Part shown: in pieces, positions 50,467 to 58,767 of the stretch
Layout of the letters: each line of letters opens with the position of its first letter
How positions within the stretch are numbered: the stretch's first letter is position 1
NCBI RefSeq assembly: GCF_002954775.1
Contig: NZ_PJME01000003.1
Location: forward strand, 124,001 to 188,000
DNA: 64,000 nt
Direction of reading: 5' to 3'
Source: Streptomyces geranii
Lineage (GTDB): Bacteria > Actinomycetota > Actinomycetes > Streptomycetales > Streptomycetaceae
Notes under the pieces: model-generated
Database searches by the model: none
What the model saw: the letters and a program-made list of their open reading frames with translations, nothing else
What the model was told of the DNA's origin: nothing
Program-made: the position numbers and the translations under genes

Positions 50467-51468
50467 ATGCGCAGCAAGCTCGTCCTGCACGCCGTCGACT
50501 CGCACACCGAGGGCATGCCGACCCGGGTCGTCACCGGCGGTATCGGCACCATCCCCGGCGACACCATGAACGAACGCCGGCTGTGGTTCCGCGAACACCG
50601 GGACGACGTACGGCACTTCCTGATGGACGAGCCGCGCGGGCACGCCGCCATGAGCGGGGCGATCCTGCAGCCGCCGACCCGGCCCGACTGCGACTACGGC
50701 GTCGTCTACATCGAGGTCTCCGGCTATCTGCCGATGTGCGGCCACGGCACGATCGGTGTCGCCACCGTGCTCGTCGAGACCGGCATGGTCCCGGTCGTCG
50801 AGCCGGTCACCACCATCCGGCTCGACACCCCGGCCGGGCTCGTCGTCGCCGAGGTCGCGGTGGAGGGCGGTGCCGCCAAGGCGGTCACCATCCGCAACGT
50901 GCCTTCTTTCGCAGTGGAGTTGGGGCGGAAGGCGACCCTCGCCGACGGGCGGACGGTGACGTACGACCTGGCCTTCGGCGGCAACTTCTACGCCATCCTG
51001 CCCCTCGACGAGTTCGGTCTGCCCTTCGAGCGCGAACGCAAGGACGACATCCTCGCCGCCGGACTCGCCCTGATGGACGCGATCAACGCCGACAGTCCCC
51101 CCGTACACCCGGAGAACCCGACCATCAACGGCGTCCACCACGTCTATCTGGCCGCCCCCGGCTCGGACGCGACCCGGTCCCGGCACGCGATGGCCATCCA
51201 CCCAGGCTGGTTCGACCGTTCGCCCTGCGGCACCGGGACCTCCGCGCGGATGGCGCAGTTGCACGCGCGCGGTGAACTCCCCCTGCACCAGGACTTCTTG
51301 AACGAGTCCTTCATCGGTACGTCGTTCACCGGGCGGCTCGTCGAGAGCACCGAGGTCGGCGGGCGGCCCGCCGTGGTGCCCACGATCACCGGGCGGGCCT
51401 GGATCACGGGCACCGCCCAGTACCTGCTGGACCCGGACGATCCGTTCCCGGCCGGCTTCGTACTCTGA
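50467..51468 (+). CDS. 4-hydroxyproline 2-epimerase (proline racemase family)
   Basis: 333 residues. Both catalytic cysteines are present: Cys91 in MCGHGTIG and Cys255 in SPCGTGTSA, so it is an epimerase/racemase and not a dehydratase (which has a Thr or Ser substitution). It converts trans-4-hydroxy-L-proline to cis-4-hydroxy-D-proline, the substrate of the dehydrogenase. It starts at ATG 50467, with GAGAGGATC before it. The aldehyde dehydrogenase that would finish the pathway to 2-oxoglutarate is not in the window. Confidence 0.93.
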   Translation: MRSKLVLHAVDSHTEGMPTRVVTGGIGTIPGDTMNERRLWFREHRDDVRHFLMDEPRGHAAMSGAILQPPTRPDCDYGVVYIEVSGYLPMCGHGTIGVATVLVETGMVPVVEPVTTIRLDTPAGLVVAEVAVEGGAAKAVTIRNVPSFAVELGRKATLADGRTVTYDLAFGGNFYAILPLDEFGLPFERERKDDILAAGLALMDAINADSPPVHPENPTINGVHHVYLAAPGSDATRSRHAMAIHPGWFDRSPCGTGTSARMAQLHARGELPLHQDFLNESFIGTSFTGRLVESTEVGGRPAVVPTITGRAWITGTAQYLLDPDDPFPAGFVL

Positions 51469-51560
51469 CATCACCCATCACCCATCACCCATCACCAGAA
51501 GAACCAGCGCGACCAGAACCACCCACCGCGACCGGAACCACCGCGACCAGAACCAGCGCC
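51469..51560. repeat. CATCACC x4 and ACCGCGACCRGAACC repeats
   Basis: Four perfect CATCACC units (51469-51496) start directly after the epimerase stop, followed by about three degenerate copies of CCGCGACCAGAACCA up to 51560. It separates the epimerase and regulator genes. Confidence 0.85.
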
Positions 51561-51586
51561 AGTTGAGATCCATCCAGGAGAACGCC

Positions 51587-52261
51587 ATGGCCGCCGCCCA
51601 GCCCACCGGGCCCGCCCTGCCCAGCCTCGGCGGGCCGCGGCCCAGCTACCGGGCGAGTGTCGCCGACGCGCTGCGGGCCGCGCTCGTCGCCGGTGAACTG
51701 CGGCCCGGGGAGGTCTACTCGGCGCCCTCGCTCGCCGCCCGGTTCGGCGTCTCGGCGACCCCCGTGCGCGAGGCCATGCTCGACCTGGTGAAGGAGGGCA
51801 TGGTCGACCCCGTGCCCAACAAGGGGTTCCGGGTCACCACGGTCTCCGACCGGCAGCTCGACGAGTACACCCACATCCGGTCGCTGATCGAGATCCCGAC
51901 CACCGTCGGCCTCGCCGCGACCGCCGACCCGGCCGCCCTGGAGGCGCTGCGCAAGGATGCGGAGGGCAGCGTGGCCGCGGCGGAGCGGGTCGATCTCATC
52001 GCCTACGTCGAGACCGATCGCCGCTTCCACCTCGGGCTGCTCGCCCTGGCCGGCAACGAACACCTGGTCGAGGTCGTCGGCGACCTGCGCAAGCGCTCCC
52101 GGCTGTACGGGCTGACCGCGCTGGCCGAGCGCGGTCTGCTGACGTCCAGCGCCGAGGAGCACCTGGAGATCCTCGACGCGCTCCTCGCCCGGGACACCGA
52201 ACGCGTACGGACCGTGATGACCAGACACCTCGGGCATGTCCGGGGCGACTGGGCGCGCTGA
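51587..52261 (+). CDS. GntR-family regulator (FCD type), probable control of hydroxyproline operon
   Basis: 224 residues. N-terminal winged helix with VADALRAALVAGELRPGEVYS and LAARFGVSATPVREAMLDLVKEGMV near 35-70, and a C-terminal FCD helical domain with His/Asp metal-ligand positions (ETDRRFHLGLL, EEHLEILDALL). ATG 51587 follows CAGGAG by 6 nt; the upstream ATG 51563 is less well placed. Being the last gene of the hydroxyproline cluster, it likely responds to hydroxyproline or a pathway intermediate; operator not identified, although ATGTGACATTGTAC at 46413 deserves attention. Confidence 0.86.
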   Translation: MAAAQPTGPALPSLGGPRPSYRASVADALRAALVAGELRPGEVYSAPSLAARFGVSATPVREAMLDLVKEGMVDPVPNKGFRVTTVSDRQLDEYTHIRSLIEIPTTVGLAATADPAALEALRKDAEGSVAAAERVDLIAYVETDRRFHLGLLALAGNEHLVEVVGDLRKRSRLYGLTALAERGLLTSSAEEHLEILDALLARDTERVRTVMTRHLGHVRGDWAR

Positions 52262-52381
52262 CCCCGCCGGTCTCCCACCCGCCCCACTGATCCACCGCCA
52301 CAAATGGCGTACGCGAACTCCCCGTGCGCGTTCGGACGTGTTCGGTTGTTGCCCTCCGGGCGCGGGGAGGACACTGAAACC

Positions 52382-54523
52382 ATGGCCTCCGCGCACGTTG
52401 ACGACGCACATCAGGACGGACCCGACCTGGTGGAACAGGCGTTCCAGCAGGCGTCGTACTCGATGTCCGTCTTCGACATCGAGCAGCGCTACCGGCGGCT
52501 GAACGACGTGGCCGGCCAGGTGATGGGCGTCGAGGAGGCCGCGCTGATCGGCCGGGTCTTCCCGTACGGCGTGCCGGAGGACGTGGACTGGCGCGGCACG
52601 CTGCAGGCCCTGAAGGACGTGGCCGCGACCGGAAAGCCCGCGCACTACGAGAGCTTCACCCGGGCCCCCTCCGGCATCCGTGAGCACGCCTGGAACCTGG
52701 AACTGTGGCCCGTCCGGGACGCCTCCGGCGAGGTGTGCGCGGTCGGGATGGCCGGGTTCGACAGCAGCGAGCAGCACTGGGCGCGGCAGCGGCTCGCCGT
52801 GCTCGACGAGGCGGCCGTGTCGATCGGCACCAGCCTCGATCTCGACCGCACCGCGCAGGAACTCGCCGATCTGGTCGTCCCCCGGTTCGCCGACTTCGCC
52901 AGCGTCGACCTGCTGGAGGCGGTCATGCGCGGCGACGAACCCGCCGAGGCCGGTCCTGACGGCGATGTCGTGCTGCGCCGCCTCGCCCACGCCTCCGGGA
53001 CGGAGTGGGAGCCAGGCGCGGTGCTGGGCCTGGGCGCCACGGACACCTACCCGCCTTACTCCCCGCCCGCCCGCGCGCTGCGCACCGGTGAGACGGTGCT
53101 CAGCCGCAGCGGCGCCGCCGACTTCGACCGTTGGATCGCGAGCGCGCCCGAGCGCGCCGAGCGGCTGCGCGGCACCGTCGTCACCTCGATGGTGGCGGTC
53201 CCGCTCATCGCGCGCGGTACGACCCTGGGGGTCGCCGTCCTGCTGCGTACCCGGGCCGACGTCTTCAACGAGGACGACTTCGTGCTGGCGAAGGAACTGG
53301 CGAGCCGCGCCGCCCTCTGCGTCGACAACGCCCGCCGCTACACCCGCGAGCGCTCCACCGCCCTCGCCCTCCAGGAAAGCCTGCTGCCGCGCGGCCCGTC
53401 CCGGCAGTCCGCGGTGGACGTCGCCTCCCGTTACCTCCCCACCGACTCCCGGGCGGGCGTCGGCGGCGACTGGTTCGACGTCATCCCGCTCTCCGGCGCG
53501 CGCGTCGGCCTGGTCGTCGGCGACGTCGTCGGCCACGGCATCCAGGCCTCGGCGACCATGGGCCGACTGCGTACGGCGGTCCAGACCCTGGCCGACGTCG
53601 ACCTGCCGCCCGACGAACTCCTGGCCCACCTCGACGACCTCGTCCTGCGCCTCGCAGCCGACGACGACAGCGACCCGAGCGACGCCCGGATCGGCGCCGG
53701 CGCGACCGGCGCGACCTGTCTGTACGCCGTCTACGACCCCGTCTCCCGCGAGCTGACCGTCGCCAGCGCCGGCCACCCGCCGCCCGTACTGGTCCTCCCT
53801 GACGGCGACACGCGGGTCGTGGACGTCGCCGTCGGACCGGTGCTCGGCGTCGGCGGCCTGCCCTTCGAGACCACCGAGAGCCGGCTGCCCGAGGGCACCC
53901 TCGTCGCCCTCTTCACGGACGGACTGGTGGAGGCCACCGCCGAGCGGGACGCCGACCTGGGGATCGCCCTGCTGGCCAGAACCCTGGCCACCGGGGACAC
54001 GGGCAGATACGCGGGTACGCACACGGGTACGGGCACGGAAACCGTCCCGGTCTCCCTGGAAGACCGCTGCGACCAGGTCCTCTCCGCCCTGCTGCCGAAG
54101 CACCCGGCCGACGACGTCGCCCTCGTCCTGGCCCGCACCCGCGCCCTGGACGCCGCCCATGTCCGCGTCTGGGACCTGCCCGCCGACTTCGAGGTGGTCG
54201 CCGAGGCCCGCAGACGCGCCGTCGCCCAGCTGGAGGAGTGGGGCCTGGACGAGGCCGCCTTCGTCACCGAACTGGTCGTCAGCGAACTCGTCACCAACGC
54301 CATCCGCTACGGCGCCGACCCGATCCAGCTCCGCCTGATCCACGACCGCACGCTCATCTGCGAGGTCTCCGACGGCAGCTCGACCTCACCGCATCTGCGC
54401 CGGGCCCGGATCTCCGACGAGGGCGGCCGGGGCCTGCTCCTGGTCGCCCAGCTCACCACCAGCTGGGGCACCCGGCACACCAGGAACGGCAAGACGATCT
54501 GGGCGGAACAGGCCCTGACCTGA
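52382..54523 (+). CDS. PAS-GAF-SpoIIE phosphatase-HATPase signalling protein
   Basis: 713 residues with domains in order: PAS (about 20-130), GAF (about 145-320), PP2C/SpoIIE phosphatase (330-575; GVGGDWFDVIPL and VVGDVVGHGIQASATMG near 360-385; FTDGLVEAT near 515), and a C-terminal GHKL ATP-binding domain (VTELVVSELVTNAIRYG near 620; GGRGLLLVAQL near 680). Such proteins dephosphorylate anti-anti-sigma factors and can also bind or phosphorylate partners, integrating signals into sigma-factor release. ATG 52382 is the conserved start; SD is weak (GGAGG 13 nt upstream). No partner genes adjacent. Confidence 0.9.
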   Translation: MASAHVDDAHQDGPDLVEQAFQQASYSMSVFDIEQRYRRLNDVAGQVMGVEEAALIGRVFPYGVPEDVDWRGTLQALKDVAATGKPAHYESFTRAPSGIREHAWNLELWPVRDASGEVCAVGMAGFDSSEQHWARQRLAVLDEAAVSIGTSLDLDRTAQELADLVVPRFADFASVDLLEAVMRGDEPAEAGPDGDVVLRRLAHASGTEWEPGAVLGLGATDTYPPYSPPARALRTGETVLSRSGAADFDRWIASAPERAERLRGTVVTSMVAVPLIARGTTLGVAVLLRTRADVFNEDDFVLAKELASRAALCVDNARRYTRERSTALALQESLLPRGPSRQSAVDVASRYLPTDSRAGVGGDWFDVIPLSGARVGLVVGDVVGHGIQASATMGRLRTAVQTLADVDLPPDELLAHLDDLVLRLAADDDSDPSDARIGAGATGATCLYAVYDPVSRELTVASAGHPPPVLVLPDGDTRVVDVAVGPVLGVGGLPFETTESRLPEGTLVALFTDGLVEATAERDADLGIALLARTLATGDTGRYAGTHTGTGTETVPVSLEDRCDQVLSALLPKHPADDVALVLARTRALDAAHVRVWDLPADFEVVAEARRRAVAQLEEWGLDEAAFVTELVVSELVTNAIRYGADPIQLRLIHDRTLICEVSDGSSTSPHLRRARISDEGGRGLLLVAQLTTSWGTRHTRNGKTIWAEQALT

Positions 54524-54539
54524 CCGCTCCCGCCGGGGC

Positions 54540-55952
54540 TCAGGAGACCGTCGTACGCAGCCGCTCCGGGACCGCCCACCATTGGTCGGGACGGTCGACC
54601 ACCGCCGCCTCCGCCCCGGCCCCGCCGAACCGGGCGAGCCGGAGGAGATAGGCCGCGATCCCCGCCGCGCCCTGCATCCAGGAGGTGCCCGGGGGCAGCA
54701 GCGGCTGCTCCTGACGGTATTCGACGAAGCGCCAACGGGCCCCCGCCTCATCGCGGATCGCCCGCTCCACCAGGGCGTCACCCATCACCCGGGCGCCCTG
54801 TACGAGCGTCCGCGCGCCGTCGGACTCCGAGCCGTCGCCGTGCGGGCTGTCCTGGGCCGCGTCGAGGAGTACGTCGCCCACGCCAGCCGTGCCGCAGCAG
54901 CGGCCGTCGTTGTCCCAGAAGCCGGGCCGAAGGCGTCGCGGGACCCCGGAGGTGAGGATCGAGGTCAGACAGCGCTGCCGCAGCTCGCCGACCCCGAGCC
55001 CCGACACCTCCGTGACGCCCGCGTGGGCCAGCGCCGTGAACAGGTGTGACGTACCGGCGGGACCGTGGCACCAGGTGTACGTCAGCGGCTCGACCTCGCG
55101 CTTCGAGGGCGGGATGGTGTGCGGGACGACGAAACCGCCGTCGTCCAACAGCCCCACCGACAGCACGTGCCGGGCCCCGCGCTCGGCGGCCTCGACGAAG
55201 TCGTCGCGGCCCAGCGCGGCCCCCGCGACGGCCAGCGCCGAGGCCACTCCGGCGGTGCCGTGGGAGTAGTTCGGCGCCCGCCACTCCGTGGTCGCCCCGA
55301 TGCCCCAGTCGAGCCCCGCCTCCGTACGGTCCGCGACCCGCAGCAGCGCCTCGCAGCCCGTCGCCGCGATCGACTCGGCGTACTCGCCGCCCGCCCAGAC
55401 GGCGGTCAGGACCACGCCCGCGGTGCCCATGATGATGTCGTTGAGGGGCGCGTCCGAGCCCTTCTCGAAATCGAGGGTGGTCCGCCAGCCGTCGGGCCCC
55501 GCCAACTCGGCCAGCCGCCGCAGAGCCACCGACTCCGAGCCCGGCTGCAGCAGCCGCAGGGCGGTCACGTCACCGGCCAGACCGTCGTACAGCGAGGGTT
55601 CCGTGCGCTGCCGGGCGACAGCCGACAGCCGGGCCACGATGCCGTCCGCCAACGCCCGCTCCCGGTCGGTCAGCGGGCGGTGCAGGGCGATCTCGGCGAG
55701 GACGGGCGCGAGACCGGCGATGCCCGCGTAGAGACAGTCCCGGTCCTTGGCGGGGCCGCCTTCCTCGCCCTCCTCGGACACCGTCTCCGGCAGCCAGGGC
55801 CCGTCGTCCTCGCGAACCTGGTCCAGCACCCACGACCAGGCGGCCTCGCCCAGGTCCCGGTACTCGTCGTACGAACCGCTCGTGCTGCTCGTACTGCTCG
55901 AACTGTTGGAATCGCGGGAACCGCTGGATTGGCTTACGTCGTTGTCCGGCAC
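54540..55952 (-). CDS. Orphan LanC-like protein
   Basis: 470-residue alpha-toroid of the lanthionine synthetase C-like family. Zinc-ligand motifs are WCHGPAG (Cys near 296) and CCGTAGVG (Cys350-Cys351), where most LanC and LanC-like proteins have Cys-His; the His is replaced by Cys here. Repeated GXXG toroid motifs YAGIAGLA, YDGLAGD, MGTAGV, SHGTAGVAS and WMQGAAGIA are visible. The N-terminus is Ser/Asp-rich and probably disordered. No precursor peptide, dehydratase or LanKC-type partner was found nearby, so a role in lanthipeptide formation is not supported; LANCL-like addition of glutathione to dehydroamino acids is another possibility. Divergent from a TetR gene. Confidence 0.82.
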   Translation of the reverse strand: MPDNDVSQSSGSRDSNSSSSTSSTSGSYDEYRDLGEAAWSWVLDQVREDDGPWLPETVSEEGEEGGPAKDRDCLYAGIAGLAPVLAEIALHRPLTDRERALADGIVARLSAVARQRTEPSLYDGLAGDVTALRLLQPGSESVALRRLAELAGPDGWRTTLDFEKGSDAPLNDIIMGTAGVVLTAVWAGGEYAESIAATGCEALLRVADRTEAGLDWGIGATTEWRAPNYSHGTAGVASALAVAGAALGRDDFVEAAERGARHVLSVGLLDDGGFVVPHTIPPSKREVEPLTYTWCHGPAGTSHLFTALAHAGVTEVSGLGVGELRQRCLTSILTSGVPRRLRPGFWDNDGRCCGTAGVGDVLLDAAQDSPHGDGSESDGARTLVQGARVMGDALVERAIRDEAGARWRFVEYRQEQPLLPPGTSWMQGAAGIAAYLLRLARFGGAGAEAAVVDRPDQWWAVPERLRTTVS

Positions 55953-56015
55953 CCGGACACGCTACAACCGCACGATCGACCGTCGGTAGGTGCCTGCTCC
56001 AGGGCCGGACAAAAC

Positions 56016-56031
56016 CGGATAGGTCGATCCG
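56016..56031. promoter_or_regulatory. Palindrome CGGAT-N6-ATCCG upstream of the TetR-type regulator
   Basis: CGGATAGGTCGATCCG lies 18 nt before the TetR start and between the divergent LanC-like and TetR genes; a second near-inverted TCGATCCGATTGA overlaps it. Suits autoregulation by the TetR protein. Confidence 0.5.
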
Positions 56032-56049
56032 ATTGATAGGCTCACCGGC

Positions 56050-56793
56050 ATGAACCCTGGCCGCCCCCAGCCCTCCGACGACATCGCCGCCCAGTCGCTG
56101 CGCAGTGACGCCGAGCGCAACCGGGAGCGCATCATCGCCGCCGCGCGCGGGGTGTTCGCCCGCGACGGACTGGGCGCCTCCATGGCCTCGGTGGCCCGTG
56201 AGGCGGGCGTGGGCATCGCGACCATCTTCCGGCGCTTTCCCACCAAGGAGGAGCTGGTCGCCGCCGTCTTCGCCGACCGCATGGACTCCTACGCGGACGC
56301 GGTCGCCGTAGCCCTCGCCGACGCCGACCCCTGGCACGGCTTCGTCGGCTACATCGAGACGGCCTGCGCGATGCAGGCGGCCGACCAGGGCTTCGCCGAC
56401 GTACTGACGACGACCTTCCCGACCGCCAAGGCCATGGAGAAGCGCCGCGAGGAGGCGTACGAGGGCATGGTGCGGCTCATCGGCCGCGCCAAGGCGGCAG
56501 GCGGGCTGCGCGAGGACTTCGACCCCTCGGACCTGGTCCTGCTCCACATGGCCAACGCGGGCGTCGTCAACGCCTGCGGCGACGCGGCCCCCGACGCCTG
56601 GCGCCGCGTCGTCGCCCTGTTCGTCCAGTCCTTCGCGGCCCCGGCCCGCGCCACTCTGCCCGCCTCGCCCGCACACGAGGACCTCTACCGGGCGATGCTC
56701 CGGGCGGGGCCGGAGGTCCCGGGGGCAACGGCGCCGGGCAGGACGGGCAAGTCGAGCAAGGTGGCTACGGACAAGGCGGGCGAGGCGGACTGA
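56050..56793 (+). CDS. TetR-family transcriptional regulator
   Basis: 247 residues. The N-terminal HTH is RERIIAAARGVFARDGLGASMASVAREAGVGIATIFRRF (tetracycline-repressor type) at about 20-60; the rest is the ligand/dimer domain, longer than average with a Lys/Ala tail. ATG 56050 is the first good start. Divergent from the LanC-like gene with a palindromic operator-like site, so it may control both. The ligand is unknown. Confidence 0.88.
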   Translation: MNPGRPQPSDDIAAQSLRSDAERNRERIIAAARGVFARDGLGASMASVAREAGVGIATIFRRFPTKEELVAAVFADRMDSYADAVAVALADADPWHGFVGYIETACAMQAADQGFADVLTTTFPTAKAMEKRREEAYEGMVRLIGRAKAAGGLREDFDPSDLVLLHMANAGVVNACGDAAPDAWRRVVALFVQSFAAPARATLPASPAHEDLYRAMLRAGPEVPGATAPGRTGKSSKVATDKAGEAD

Positions 56794-56860
56794 CGACCGC
56801 GGTGCCCTCTTGGTGACGCGACCAGGCGTGCACGCGCGTGCGTGCGTGCACGCGGGCTTC

Positions 56861-58390
56861 TCAGATGTCCCGGAAGATCTCGATCTGCGCACCCACCGAG
56901 TTGAGCCGCTCCGCCAGCTCCTCGTACCCCCGGTTGATCACGTACACGTTCCGCAGCACGGACGTGCCGTCGGCCGCCATCATCGCCAGGAGGACCACCA
57001 CCGCGGGACGCAGTGCGGGCGGGCACATCATCTCGGCCGCTCGCCAGCGGGTCGGGCCCTCCACCAGGACGCGGTGCGGGTCGAGGAGCTGGAGGCGTCC
57101 GCCGAGGCGGTTGAGGTCGGTGAGGTAGATCGCGCGGTTGTCGTAGACCCAGTCGTGGATGAGGGTCTTGCCCTGGGCCGAGGCCGCGATGGCCGCGAAG
57201 AAGGGCACGTTGTCGATGTTCAGGCCCGGGAACGGCATCGGGTGGATCTTGTCGATCGGCGCCTCCAGCTTGGAGGGGCGGACCGTCAGGTCGACCAGCC
57301 GGGTACGGCCGTTGTCCGCGAAGTACTCGGGCGTACGGTCGTGGTCGAGCCCCATCTCCTCCAGGACCGCCAGTTCGATCTCCAGGAACTCGATCGGCAC
57401 CCGGCGCACGGTCAGCTCGGACTCGGTGACGACGGCCGCCGCCAGCAGGCTCATCGCCTCGACCGGGTCCTCGGAGGGCGAGTAGTCGACGTCCACGTCG
57501 ATGGTCGGTACGCCGTGCACGGTGAGCGTGGTCGTGCCGACGCCCTCGACCCGTACGCCCAGCGCCTCCAGGAAGAAGCACAGGTCCTGGACCATGTAGT
57601 TGGAGGACGCGTTGCGGATGACGGTCGTGCCGTCGTGCCTGGCGGCGGCGAGCAGCGCGTTCTCCGTGACGGTGTCCCCGCGTTCGGTCAGCACGATCGG
57701 GCGGCCGGGGGAGACCGAGCGGTCGACCTGGGCGTGGTAGAGACCCTCGGTCGCCGCGATGTCCAGCCCGAACCGGCGCAGCGCAATCATGTGCGGCTCG
57801 ATGGTCCGCGTACCGAGGTCGCAGCCGCCGGCGTACGGCAGCTGGAAGCGGTCCATGCGGTGCAGCAGCGGGCCGAGGAACATGATGATCGAGCGCGTAC
57901 GGCGGGCCGCCTCGGCGTCGATGGCCTCCATGTCCAGCTCGGCGGGCGGCACGATCTCCAGATCGACGCCGTCGTTGATCCACCGCGTGCGTACGCCGAT
58001 CGAGCCGAGTACCTCCAGGAGGCGGTACACCTCCTCGATCCGGGCGACCCGGCGCAGCACTGTGCGCCCCTTGTTGAGAAGCGAGGCGCACAGCAGCGCT
58101 ACGCACGCGTTCTTGCTGGTCTTGACGTCGATGGAGCCGGAGAGGCGGCGACCGCCGACCACCCGCAGATGCATGGGGCCCGCGTAACCCAGGGAGACGA
58201 TCTCGCTGTCGAGAGCTTCACCGATTCGGGCGATCATCTCAAGGCTGATGTTTTGATTGCCGCGTTCGATGCGGTTGACGGCACTCTGGCTGGTGCCGAG
58301 TGCCTCGGCGAGCTGTGTCTGTGTCCAGCCCCGATGCTGCCTGGCGTCACGGATGAGCTTGCCGATACGTACGAGGTAGTCGTCTGCCAT
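56861..58390 (-). CDS. HTH-MurA-like fusion (putative UDP-GlcNAc 1-carboxyvinyltransferase)
   Basis: 509 residues: an XRE-type helix-turn-helix (residues 8-65; TQTQLAEALGTSQSAVNRIERG) fused to an EPSP-synthase/MurA domain with the substrate Lys-Asn pair in TSKNAC near 92 and the catalytic Cys near 190 in GGCDLGTR, where MurA has Cys115. Classical MurA has no HTH; this fusion is conserved in Streptomyces, and I recall a homologue (SCO5998) next to aconitase in S. coelicolor, as here. It may transfer enolpyruvate to UDP-GlcNAc for peptidoglycan while sensing something through the HTH, or have lost the activity. ATG 58390 lies immediately upstream of the HTH. Confidence 0.85.
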   Translation of the reverse strand: MADDYLVRIGKLIRDARQHRGWTQTQLAEALGTSQSAVNRIERGNQNISLEMIARIGEALDSEIVSLGYAGPMHLRVVGGRRLSGSIDVKTSKNACVALLCASLLNKGRTVLRRVARIEEVYRLLEVLGSIGVRTRWINDGVDLEIVPPAELDMEAIDAEAARRTRSIIMFLGPLLHRMDRFQLPYAGGCDLGTRTIEPHMIALRRFGLDIAATEGLYHAQVDRSVSPGRPIVLTERGDTVTENALLAAARHDGTTVIRNASSNYMVQDLCFFLEALGVRVEGVGTTTLTVHGVPTIDVDVDYSPSEDPVEAMSLLAAAVVTESELTVRRVPIEFLEIELAVLEEMGLDHDRTPEYFADNGRTRLVDLTVRPSKLEAPIDKIHPMPFPGLNIDNVPFFAAIAASAQGKTLIHDWVYDNRAIYLTDLNRLGGRLQLLDPHRVLVEGPTRWRAAEMMCPPALRPAVVVLLAMMAADGTSVLRNVYVINRGYEELAERLNSVGAQIEIFRDI

Positions 58391-58460
58391 GGGGTTGAGG
58401 CTATCTCAGATATGAGATGGCGCCTTCTGGGGACTCCGTGCGGGTGACGCACCGTCAGTT

Positions 58461-58479
58461 GCCGCTGACGGTCAGCGGC
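58461..58479. terminator. Terminator-like hairpin over the DUF4236 gene 3' end
   Basis: GCCGCTGA-CGG-TCAGCGGC, 8-bp stem with a 3-nt loop, spanning the stop codon of the DUF4236 gene; could stop transcription entering the region from either side. Confidence 0.5.
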
Positions 58480-58669
58480 GCTTCTTGGTGCGGGTGCGGC
58501 GCCAGCCGAAGGGGCCGGGCAGATCCATCGACGTCGTACGGCGTCCCGTGCTGCTGTGGGTGTGCCGGGGTCCGTGGCTGCCGCCGGTCGTGATCGACCA
58601 GGAGCCCTTGTTGATGTTCAGTCGTACTCCCGGGAGGATCCGGAAGCTCTTGCGGAAGGTGAGTGGCAT
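58472..58669 (-). CDS. DUF4236 small basic protein
   Basis: 65 residues. MPLTFRKSFRILPGVRLNIN is the DUF4236 signature, followed by GSWSITTGGSHGPRHTHSSTG and an Arg/Lys-rich tail. The family is short and of unknown function, widespread in bacteria and sometimes phage-associated. ATG 58669 has no clear ribosome site. Confidence 0.82.
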   Translation of the reverse strand: MPLTFRKSFRILPGVRLNINKGSWSITTGGSHGPRHTHSSTGRRTTSMDLPGPFGWRRTRTKKRR

Positions 58670-58752
58670 AGGGGTCGGGTACCCCGGATCGTCGCGGTGA
58701 TGACCGCTTTCCGCTTTGTACGGCTGTCCGGGGCGATGTCAGTGGCCGGCCG

Positions 58753-58767
58753 TAGCGTGTGCGTGTG
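58753..58767 (+). promoter_or_regulatory. Possible -10 for a leaderless SWIM gene transcript
   Basis: TAGCGT (58753-58758) ends 6 nt before GTG 58765, and no Shine-Dalgarno sequence precedes the start. Confidence 0.35.

Noticed and set aside
51469..51560. Short repeats considered as a CRISPR array
   Set aside because: Units are 7-15 bp and contiguous, without spacers or cas genes. The other tandem arrays in the window are likewise microsatellites.
51485..54343. Minus-strand open frame of 952 codons opposite the SpoIIE phosphatase gene
   Set aside because: GC-rich antisense artefact; the plus strand has PAS, GAF, SpoIIE and HATPase motifs.
54540..56793. Lanthipeptide biosynthetic cluster around the LanC-like gene
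   Set aside because: No short precursor ORF, dehydratase, LanKC kinase or exporter was found on either side.
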